From DYJK01 sp964464825 (lineage in GTDB: Bacteria > Bacteroidota > Ignavibacteria > Ignavibacteriales > Melioribacteraceae), in contig CAYXKL010000107.1 in assembly GCA_964464825.1 (NCBI GenBank), positions 1-9,095 of the forward strand: a stretch of DNA of 9,095 bases, in the 5' to 3' direction. This document shows positions 1 through 6,383 of the stretch, piece by piece (position 1 is the first letter of the stretch; every line of letters starts with the position of its first letter). Below the pieces are notes generated by a model. The model saw only the letters and a program-made list of their open reading frames with translations, was not told where the DNA came from and made no database searches. Position numbers and translations under genes: made by a program.

Positions 1-1640
1 AAATAGATCTTGTTGACGAAGAATTATTATTGGTAATAGAAGAAGAGGTTAAAGAATTTATAAAAGATTCTTTCCTCAAAGATGCTCCAATCTTTAAAGT
101 TTCTACAAAAACTGGACAGGGTATTCCTGAATTAAAGGATTTTTTTTCATCTCTGAACGTGATTGATACAAACAAAAAAAAGGATGGACTATTTAGAATG
201 TTCATCGATCGAATTTTCAGTATTTCAGGATACGGTACTGTAGTTACCGGCTCTGTACTAAGCGGAAGTTTAAGTATAAATGATAAGGTTTTTTTATTGC
301 CGGGTGATAAAGAATTAAAAGTCAGACGTCTTGAACGGCATGGTAAGGAGGTAAATTATATTTCTGCCGGCAACAGAGCAGCAATTAATTTAGTCGCAAT
401 TAAAAAAGAAGAATTTTCTAAAGGGATGGTATTATGTAATAAAATTATTCAGCCAACAAAGATGGTGGATGCTAATATTAATTTGATGAATAGAAATAAG
501 AAAATAGAACAGTGGTCACATGTAATATTTTTATCAGGAACTTACGAATCACGTGCAAGTATACATTTAATTGATGTAGATAAATTAAAATGCGGAGAAA
601 ATGCAATAGCCCAAATTCATCTTGAGCAGCCGGGTATTTTTCAGATAGGTGATAAGTTTATAATCAGAAATACTTCAAGCGATTTAACATTAGGTGGTGG
701 TTATATATTTGATCCATATCCACTTCATCATAAAAGAAGAACTGAAAAAGTTATCAATGAATTAAAAAATATTTATAAAGGAGGATTGACCGAATTAATT
801 ACTGCTGAGGTTAAAAAACATCACTCCCCTATCACACTTGAGTGTATACTTGATAAATTAAATATTGGGATTAGTGAATTAGTGAATTTAAATGTTAATA
901 CTCTGCCGAAAGAAATTTTACATTTCAAAACAAATGACTCAACTTATTTAATACTTGCTGAACAAGAAGAAATAATAGAAAAAAGAATTATTAAGACCAT
1001 AGAACATTATCATAAGATAAATCCGTTAGATGAAGATGGAAAATCTTACGAAGAATTAATAAGTATTTTGGGTATTAATCGTAATGCTGCTGCAGAAGGA
1101 GTTATGAAATGTATTCTCGATAAATTAGTTGAGAAAAGCATATTGAGAAAAAGTAATAACACTTGGATTCTTTTTACTCATCATGTACATCTTACAAGCG
1201 AAGATTTAAAACAGATAAATTTTGTAGAATTATTCCATAAGAACAGCGGAATGAATACACCGCTTCTAAGCGAGCTTATTCCTAAAGCAAATAGCTTTGG
1301 TATTAGTGAAAATAAACTACATCAGATACTAACATTTCTTACAAGACAAAAAAAGATTTATTGCGTTGAAGATCATTTCATTCATACAGATATTGTACGC
1401 AGTTCAAGAGAGGTATTAATCAATTATCTCAAGGAGCATCCGGAGGGAATTACAGTTGCTCAATTTAGAGATTTAGTTAATGGCAATAGAAAAATTTGTT
1501 TGCTGTTACTGGCTATTTATGATAGAGAAAACATTATTTATCGTGATGGTGACTTACGTTTTATTACAGAAAAAGGACGGCAGTTATCTTATGGTTTCAA
1601 TAATTCACCAAACATAAAATCAAATAATATTTTGGTATAA
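1..1640 (+). CDS. selB: Selenocysteine-specific translation elongation factor SelB (5'-truncated)
   Basis: SelB is a GTPase that binds Sec-tRNA(Sec) and the SECIS hairpin of selenoprotein mRNAs and delivers Sec to in-frame UGA codons on the ribosome. The reading frame is open to the left edge: codons from base 3 read IDLVDEELLL, the tail of the G4 (T/N)KxD motif. An in-frame TTG at base 30 is therefore not the true start, and roughly the first 100-120 residues (G1-G3) lie outside the window. Visible parts are the G5-like VSTKTGQG (bases 99-122), the EF-Tu-like domain II with ISGYGTVVTGSVLSG (about 213-270) and domain III (about 440-720). Winged-helix repeats follow to the end. The last one (about 1398-1590) contains GNRK at 1482-1493 and a DGDLRF segment, typical of the SECIS-binding SelB C-terminus. 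A receiver gene follows after 4 nt. Family assignment is firm. Confidence 0.95.
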   Translation, partial: IDLVDEELLLVIEEEVKEFIKDSFLKDAPIFKVSTKTGQGIPELKDFFSSLNVIDTNKKKDGLFRMFIDRIFSISGYGTVVTGSVLSGSLSINDKVFLLPGDKELKVRRLERHGKEVNYISAGNRAAINLVAIKKEEFSKGMVLCNKIIQPTKMVDANINLMNRNKKIEQWSHVIFLSGTYESRASIHLIDVDKLKCGENAIAQIHLEQPGIFQIGDKFIIRNTSSDLTLGGGYIFDPYPLHHKRRTEKVINELKNIYKGGLTELITAEVKKHHSPITLECILDKLNIGISELVNLNVNTLPKEILHFKTNDSTYLILAEQEEIIEKRIIKTIEHYHKINPLDEDGKSYEELISILGINRNAAAEGVMKCILDKLVEKSILRKSNNTWILFTHHVHLTSEDLKQINFVELFHKNSGMNTPLLSELIPKANSFGISENKLHQILTFLTRQKKIYCVEDHFIHTDIVRSSREVLINYLKEHPEGITVAQFRDLVNGNRKICLLLLAIYDRENIIYRDGDLRFITEKGRQLSYGFNNSPNIKSNNILV

Positions 1641-1644
1641 CATT

Positions 1645-2076
1645 ATGGATAATAAGAAAAAAATTTTGATGATAGATGATGATACTAATCTTGTTAATGT
1701 TATTAGAATAGTGCTTGAATCAAAAGATTATTTATTTGATTCGGCATATTCAGCTTCTGAAGGATTAAAAAAAATTAAAGAGTTCAATCCTGATTTAATC
1801 ATATTGGATGTAATTATGGAAGATTTTGTTGCCGGATTTAGAGTTGTTTCCGAATTAAGAACAAGTGGGATTGATTCAGAATATTATCAGTACTCCAAAA
1901 TTCCAATACTCATGCTAACAAGTGTTACATCAAAAACAACAATCAGTTTTAGTGAAAAAGTAGGAACAGCACTTTTGCCGGTTGATGCTTTTATTGAAAA
2001 ACCGGTAAAGCCGGTTGAGTTGATGGAAAAAATTGTAGAATTACTCTCTCTTCAGAATACTAATGATTATAACTGA
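1645..2076 (+). CDS. Single-domain response regulator (CheY-like receiver)
   Basis: This is a 143-residue protein consisting only of a phosphoacceptor receiver domain, with no DNA-binding or enzymatic output. The acidic pocket is DDD at residues 11-13, the phospho-acceptor is D55 in LIILDVIME, the switch Thr is T92 in MLTS, and the conserved Lys is K119 in FIEKPVKP. All key residues are present, so phosphorylation should work. The stretch between T92 and K119 (SFSEKVGTALLPVDAFIEKPV) is longer than in CheY. From memory it matches a subgroup of receiver-only proteins found beside Cache-type kinases. ATG lies 4 nt after the selB stop with no clear Shine-Dalgarno, which suggests read-through expression or translational coupling with selB. 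Its 3' end overlaps that of the convergent sensor kinase by 17 nt, which makes that kinase the likely partner. With no output domain, it probably acts by phosphotransfer or protein contact. Confidence 0.92.
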   Translation: MDNKKKILMIDDDTNLVNVIRIVLESKDYLFDSAYSASEGLKKIKEFNPDLIILDVIMEDFVAGFRVVSELRTSGIDSEYYQYSKIPILMLTSVTSKTTISFSEKVGTALLPVDAFIEKPVKPVELMEKIVELLSLQNTNDYN

Positions 2077-4012
2077 AAGAAAATGAAAATTTAGCCCACT
2101 TCCCCTGGATTGATTCAGCCCATATTTCTCCGCCATGTTTTTCAATAATATTTTTAGTAACGAATAATCCTAATCCAGTACCAGATTTGGTAGAATAACT
2201 TTCTTTATTTAATCTAGAAAATTTTGTAAAGAGCAGTTCTTTTTCAGAATCACTAAAGCCTAATCCTTCATTATGAATAGAAATAATTAGTCTCTTATTA
2301 ACAATTTCGGATTCAATCTTAATTGTACTCTTTTTATAACCATATTTAATTGCATTTGAAATTAAATTTTGAAATACTGAAGTTATCAAATCAGGATCAC
2401 ATTCTATTTCTAAATTGTAAGGAATATTACATTTAATTTCCATTTGATTATCCATAGCCATATCAGACAACCTTTGAATAGCCGGATCAATCACTTCATG
2501 TCGCAATTTCACGTTCATTAATCTAATTTTAAGTTCACCTTCTTCAATTCTACTTAAATTAAGATAGTTTGCAATAGTATTATTAAGATAATCAGCGCTT
2601 CTTGCAGATGATCTTAATACTTTTTCCTGGGATTCATTAATTGGTCCTAACAGACGGTCGCGCAGTGAACCGATAGCAAAAACAATTGAAGCAAGAGGCG
2701 ATTTAAGTTCGTGCGTTACAAATCCTAACATTTCGAGATAAGCTCTATTTTTCTCATCAGATTCCATATATGCTTTTTTTAATTTATCTGTAGCCTCCTG
2801 AAGTTTCTTATTATCACTCTCTAATGAATCTGCCATAGAATTAAATGAGCGTGCAAGCTCCATAATTTCATAACTTCCTTCAATACCTTCTACACGGGCA
2901 TTTAATTTTCCGGAAGAAATATTTCTTGTTGCTTCAACTAATTTTAAAATCGGCTTTCTAATTTTGCCGGAAAAATAATTTGCAAGAATAACTGAAATTA
3001 AAAATGCAACCAATCCTATAGCAATAAATTTTAATGTTAATTCTTCTTTGTATGATGTATATTTTTTTTCAAGCAAACCTACATATAGAATTCCAATAAT
3101 ATTATTACTAGCATCTCTAATCGGATCATAAGCTGATAAATACCAATCATTAACAACAAATGCTCTATCAGCAAATCTTTTTCCTTTTACTATTACAGTT
3201 TCATAAACCTCTTTAGAAATTCTAGTTCCTACAGCTCTAACACTATCAGTAGTTATTACATTTGTTGCAATTCTTGTATCGCCTAAAAATATTGTGACAG
3301 TGCCAAGCGGTTTCCCTTCTAAGTAATCTAGCTCAAATACTGTATTCCTTATTCTGTCAACAAGATCATATCTACGGTTTAATAAAATACCACCGTAAAC
3401 TACTCCATAAACTTTATTTTTTTCATCAAGTATCGGAACAGCTGTTTCCAAAATCATTCCTCTATCTTCTACTTTTTTATCAGTAGGTATTGCAAGTTCA
3501 GTTTCGATAATTGGGATTGAGGCATTTTTTGCTAATTGATCACTTTTAAGTAAAAGATTTTCACGAGATATAATGGATGTTCCGCTAATTACATTACCTT
3601 GAAAAGCTTGTTGTATTACCGGATCATTCCGGACTTTGTGGTTTATTGCTTCAGGTTTACCTGAAGTACCTATAATTATTCCTTCTTCATTAACTAAATT
3701 TAAAAAATCTAATTTATGTTTATTCTTTAGTTCTATTAATAAATTATTGATCTCATTTGAAGGACTATTAACTTTTAATGCTTCTCTAAATAACTCATAC
3801 TGCGAAACTAGACTAACATTCATCTGCAATAATGCCTTTTCCTCATTGAATGCAGTCCAAGCTGAATTTAAATCCATTTGAACTCTAAGCTTTGCTTCCT
3901 TAAAAACAGTTTCTGATATGAAGGAAAGTCCGGCATATATTGTGAAAGTGCCCATTAATACAACAACTAGTGTATATCCGAATAATTGTGCATTACGTAA
4001 TTTCCATTTCAT
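2060..4012 (-). CDS. Membrane sensor histidine kinase, Cache-HAMP-HisKA-HATPase_c
   Basis: This 650-residue membrane-bound kinase should sense an extracytoplasmic ligand and phosphorylate a response regulator. Residues 12-32 form TM1. Residues of about 35-320 are an extracytoplasmic Cache-type sensor, with TVTIFLGDTRIATNV and FVVNDWYLSAYDPIRD characteristic of this group. TM2 is about 328-347, HAMP about 348-400, then a short coiled coil to about 420. HisKA has phospho-accepting H434 in FVTHELKSPL. The HATPase_c domain has its N-box at 547-557 (QNLISNAIKYG), a G1 box NEGLGF at 581-586 and a G2 box GTGLGL at 611-616. The G1 Asp is replaced by Asn, a change seen in other working kinases, so activity is still expected. 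The gene is the last of three on this strand, 66 nt after the SDR gene, and is convergent with the receiver gene. That receiver is the inferred partner; the ligand cannot be read from the sequence. Confidence 0.93.
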   Translation of the reverse strand: MKWKLRNAQLFGYTLVVVLMGTFTIYAGLSFISETVFKEAKLRVQMDLNSAWTAFNEEKALLQMNVSLVSQYELFREALKVNSPSNEINNLLIELKNKHKLDFLNLVNEEGIIIGTSGKPEAINHKVRNDPVIQQAFQGNVISGTSIISRENLLLKSDQLAKNASIPIIETELAIPTDKKVEDRGMILETAVPILDEKNKVYGVVYGGILLNRRYDLVDRIRNTVFELDYLEGKPLGTVTIFLGDTRIATNVITTDSVRAVGTRISKEVYETVIVKGKRFADRAFVVNDWYLSAYDPIRDASNNIIGILYVGLLEKKYTSYKEELTLKFIAIGLVAFLISVILANYFSGKIRKPILKLVEATRNISSGKLNARVEGIEGSYEIMELARSFNSMADSLESDNKKLQEATDKLKKAYMESDEKNRAYLEMLGFVTHELKSPLASIVFAIGSLRDRLLGPINESQEKVLRSSARSADYLNNTIANYLNLSRIEEGELKIRLMNVKLRHEVIDPAIQRLSDMAMDNQMEIKCNIPYNLEIECDPDLITSVFQNLISNAIKYGYKKSTIKIESEIVNKRLIISIHNEGLGFSDSEKELLFTKFSRLNKESYSTKSGTGLGLFVTKNIIEKHGGEIWAESIQGKWAKFSFSFSYNH

Positions 4013-4036
4013 AATAAATTCTAATTCCTATATCTA

Positions 4037-4058
4037 AAAATATTACGAGTAATATTTT
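4037..4058. repeat. Perfect 10-2-10 inverted repeat between the SDR and kinase genes
   Basis: AAAATATTAC (4037-4046) and GTAATATTTT (4049-4058) are exact reverse complements around a GA centre. The element lies 20 nt past the SDR stop and 24 nt before the kinase ATG on the minus strand. It may be an operator for the kinase gene. As RNA it could also be a weak terminator for the SDR gene, since the 3' arm ends in a run of T on that strand. The sequence does not decide between these. Confidence 0.5.
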
Positions 4059-4065
4059 CATTGGC

Positions 4066-4079
4066 ATATTTATAAATAT
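4066..4079. repeat. 14-nt AT-only palindrome at the SDR stop codon
   Basis: ATATTTATAAATAT is its own reverse complement and touches the TAA stop of the SDR gene (4081-4079). It contains only A and T, so a chance origin is quite possible. It sits 7 nt from the larger inverted repeat in the same spacer. Confidence 0.25.
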
Positions 4080-5689
4080 TATTTTCTATTCACCAAACAA
4101 ATCCAAATTGTTTCTTCCAATTGACTTTTAGCAGTCTCATCTATATGACTAATAACCGGTATTTCAGATTTCTTAGAATTCTTTATATAAATATTATATT
4201 GCTGTTCTAATTCATCAATTGCAAATTCTATAGGAAGAGATATATGATCGTAGATATCTCTTTTATGCTTCATTAGAGATTCAATATTATTTAACCGATT
4301 GAAAATTTCTTCTTCAATATTCTTTAGTATAAATATATGACCATTAAGATCATAACCAGATTCAAAACGGCTAATGGCAGATACTTCGAAATAATTCTGA
4401 ATTAACAGTTTATTGCTAGTATTAATTGAGGTTAATAATAATCTATATATAAGTTTGATAAACCAAATGAGATCCTGATTATCATGATTTTTGAAGGTTG
4501 TTTTAAAATCATGATTATTATATGTTAGAATTTTTTGTGAAATATTTTCAATAATTAAATCTTCATTTTCTAATAATGCAGTATAGATAAGAAAATCGAC
4601 ACGAACTTCGGTCTTTTTTATTATCATAGAATTGTGAATTTGCCAAAGTATAGGTTCACTTTTCATCCTTTCTATTAAATATGGGAATCTTTTTTCAATA
4701 TGCAGCCTATCTTCTGCAGCCCAATCAATTTTTTTTTGAGTATAAACACTTTTCACATTCAATTTTTTATCAATGTATTTAATCATCCACGGTTTTTCAA
4801 AATATCTTTTATTAAATAAATTATTAATAAATGATAGTATATATACTCCGAAGGCACAAATAAATTTAGGGATTAATATCGGTTTAAGTTCTTTCCCAAA
4901 ATAATATCTTGTAGTTAATTTATATAATTGTAAATGAGAAGTTGCACCATTTGTTGAAATAATAAGAATATCTCCTGAATTCAATTTATGCGAATTAGTA
5001 ATTATTTTTTTAATGCAACTGGTTACATCTCTAACATGTATATATGGTATTGCGGATTCACCTTTTCCGGCAATTATTTTTGATTTCAATGATTTACCGA
5101 TCCAAGTATTAATCTGCATATAAAGCGGTGCATATTCACACCAATCACTAAAAATTGCACCGAGTCTAATTATACAAGCTGGTGTATGTTTCGAAAAATT
5201 TTTCACCATTTCTTCTCCAGCTTTTTTACTTTTTGCATAAATATGTAATCCATCAGCTGGAGAATTTTCATCTATGTAATTACCGGTGGAAGGAAACGAA
5301 CACGCGGCTACCGAGCTGGCAAATAATAATAATTTTAAGTTTATGTCCTTGGAAAGTTCTAGTATATTACTTGTACCAACAATATTTGTTCTTTTATATT
5401 CAGGATGATATTCATTTTCAAAATCGTAATAAGCAGCTAAATGAATAAGATAATCTGCACCGCCGGCAGTCTTAATTTCACGAAAGGTTCTTGTGATACT
5501 ATTAAGATCAGCAATATCAGCTCTCATCCACGCAATATTAGAATGTTTAGGTGCATTACATTCGTGTTGTGATCTACGCGCTATAGCAAAAATTCTGAAA
5601 TCGTTTTTTAACTCTTCAAGTAGGTATTTCCCAAGTAAACCTGATGCACCGGTTAAGATTAATGCCGGTAATACGTTAGATGGATGCAT
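4079..5689 (-). CDS. Extended SDR (NAD(P)-dependent epimerase/dehydratase-like) with helical C-terminal extension
   Basis: Residues 1 to about 345 form an extended short-chain dehydrogenase/reductase. The Rossmann motif is TGASGLLG at 13-20, ADIAD at 57-61, HLAAYYDF at 83-90, a Ser of FASSVAA at 125-126, and the catalytic pair Y151 and K155 (YAKSK). PYIHVRDV at 215-222 is the usual substrate-side motif. A hydrophobic stretch at 271-290 may attach the protein to the membrane. Residues of about 350-536 are a mostly helical extension that normal extended SDRs (about 310-350 residues) lack. Its segment RFESGYDLNGHIFIL at 441-455, followed by a long helix, looks somewhat like RsbR-type N-terminal helical sensor domains; this is a weak guess. 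Substrate is unknown: sugar-nucleotide, sterol-like and flavonoid-like SDRs share these motifs. The ATG at 5689 sits just before the first strand and has no clear ribosome-binding site. The gene lies 67 nt after the membrane-protein gene and 66 nt before the kinase gene, a probable operon. Confidence 0.85.
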   Translation of the reverse strand: MHPSNVLPALILTGASGLLGKYLLEELKNDFRIFAIARRSQHECNAPKHSNIAWMRADIADLNSITRTFREIKTAGGADYLIHLAAYYDFENEYHPEYKRTNIVGTSNILELSKDINLKLLLFASSVAACSFPSTGNYIDENSPADGLHIYAKSKKAGEEMVKNFSKHTPACIIRLGAIFSDWCEYAPLYMQINTWIGKSLKSKIIAGKGESAIPYIHVRDVTSCIKKIITNSHKLNSGDILIISTNGATSHLQLYKLTTRYYFGKELKPILIPKFICAFGVYILSFINNLFNKRYFEKPWMIKYIDKKLNVKSVYTQKKIDWAAEDRLHIEKRFPYLIERMKSEPILWQIHNSMIIKKTEVRVDFLIYTALLENEDLIIENISQKILTYNNHDFKTTFKNHDNQDLIWFIKLIYRLLLTSINTSNKLLIQNYFEVSAISRFESGYDLNGHIFILKNIEEEIFNRLNNIESLMKHKRDIYDHISLPIEFAIDELEQQYNIYIKNSKKSEIPVISHIDETAKSQLEETIWICLVNRK

Positions 5690-5720
5690 TAAATACTAAA
5701 CCTTATTTATTATAATTTAT

Positions 5721-5749
5721 TTAATAAAAAGTTAAGATACTTTTATTAA
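5721..5749. repeat. Bulged hairpin in the spacer between membrane-protein and SDR genes
   Basis: TTAATAAAAAG (5721-5731) pairs with CTTTTATTAA (5740-5749) over 10 bp with a single bulged A and an 8-nt loop. It fills half of the 67-nt spacer upstream of the SDR start on the minus strand. There is no clean T-run after it on that strand, so it is not a standard terminator. An attenuating or mRNA-processing hairpin is possible. Confidence 0.3.
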
Positions 5750-5756
5750 TTTATGT

Positions 5757-6149
5757 TTAGATTTTACTGTTTGTATTTAATCTGAGAAGCATTAAAATAA
5801 TAACTCCCATTAGTCCATCACATAAACCAGATAGCAGAATTATGTAATTATGCGAAATTAGAATGAAATAAATAATTAAGAATAAAAATGCTAATAGTTT
5901 AATAGAAATTATGAATTTGATTATAGGAATTGATTCGTTTGGCTTTAAGGCTGCCATACAATATGAAATGCTTAAACCTATATGGAATATTCCACCCTGA
6001 GCTTGGAAAAAATTTTCTTTATAATAATTAAAACCAAAATTATTTAGAAATGATGAAGGTATAAATAAAAGACCAAAACCAACTAATATTGAATGGAATG
6101 TAACAAGCCAGAGAAATATAGATAAATATTTTTCGTATTTAGATGGCAT
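5757..6149 (-). CDS. Small four-helix membrane protein of unknown function
   Basis: This is a 130-residue, strongly hydrophobic protein with four predicted membrane segments (about 9-30, 50-68, 76-98 and 101-121) and no signal-peptide cleavage site. Recognisable patches are QAQGGIFHIGLS (49-60), at the start of the second helix, and LSGLCDGLMG (106-115), at the start of the fourth. They give the look of a small family of uncharacterised bacterial four-helix proteins, and I know of no assigned function. ATG at 6149 is preferred. The frame can be extended one codon to a GTG at 6152, but an ATG directly after a GTG is the more likely start. It is the first gene of the three-gene minus-strand block and precedes the SDR gene by 67 nt. 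A role with the SDR enzyme at the membrane is inference only. Confidence 0.75.
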   Translation of the reverse strand: MPSKYEKYLSIFLWLVTFHSILVGFGLLFIPSSFLNNFGFNYYKENFFQAQGGIFHIGLSISYCMAALKPNESIPIIKFIISIKLLAFLFLIIYFILISHNYIILLSGLCDGLMGVIILMLLRLNTNSKI

Positions 6150-6312
6150 CACTTTGGAAAATGCCGATTAACTTATGTAAAAATAAGTATTATAAACACG
6201 TTTAGCTATCAATATAAATTATATACTCATACACATTGTCCGATAATTTCCCAAAAGTATTTTAGTATTAAGAAATGAAAAACTAAGAACAATTAAATCT
6301 AATTTAATTATT

Positions 6313-6341
6313 TTGTATTTGTTGGTTTGAGGTTTTATGAT
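6313..6341 (+). promoter_or_regulatory. Candidate promoter for the lyase-SelD fusion
   Basis: TTGTAT (6313-6318) and TATGAT (6336-6341) are separated by exactly 17 nt. The -10 matches five of six sigma-70 consensus positions and the -35 matches three. Transcription would start near 6348, leaving a leader of about 35 nt. If the host uses the Bacteroidota-type sigma factor, the consensus differs and this assignment weakens. Confidence 0.3.
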
Positions 6342-6355
6342 TTTTAATATGCTTA

Positions 6356-6376
6356 TCTTCAATTTTAAACTGAAGA
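6356..6376 (+). promoter_or_regulatory. Small leader hairpin just upstream of the fusion start
   Basis: TCTTCA (6356-6361) and TGAAGA (6371-6376) form a 6-bp stem around a 9-nt AT-rich loop. The 3' arm overlaps the only purine-rich stretch (GAAGAGAA) ahead of the ATG at 6384, so folding could mask ribosome binding. The stem is short and may be a chance occurrence. Confidence 0.25.
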
Positions 6377-6383
6377 GAATCAA

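Larger units (their letters stand above)
6150..6383. other. Divergent intergenic region between the membrane protein and the lyase-SelD fusion
   Basis: This 234-bp AT-rich region must hold promoters for both directions. On the minus strand TATAAT hexamers occur at 6189-6194 and 6218-6223, but neither has a good -35 partner, and such hexamers are common by chance in DNA this AT-rich. A 6-bp inverted repeat (ACTTAT/ATAAGT, 6171-6176 and 6183-6188) lies between these and the membrane-protein start. On the plus side there is a promoter candidate and a small hairpin, listed separately. I see no RNA gene, no open reading frame of note and no SECIS-like or riboswitch-like structure. Confidence 0.5.

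Noticed and set aside
30..32. TTG as the start of selB
   Set aside because: The frame is open upstream to the window edge and encodes SelB-like residues there (IDLVDEE), so the gene is cut by the window and does not start at 30.
3636..3881. Open frame of 81 codons on the + strand
   Set aside because: It lies wholly inside the sensor kinase gene, antisense to its Cache domain, and has no recognisable protein features.
5182..5699. Two + strand open frames (5182-5448 and 5493-5699)
   Set aside because: Both are antisense shadows of the SDR gene, whose catalytic motifs are intact in the other strand.
5700..5756. Rho-independent terminator after the membrane-protein gene
   Set aside because: A hairpin exists but its stem is entirely AT-rich apart from one GC pair and no clean T-run follows on the minus strand, so it is listed only as an inverted repeat.
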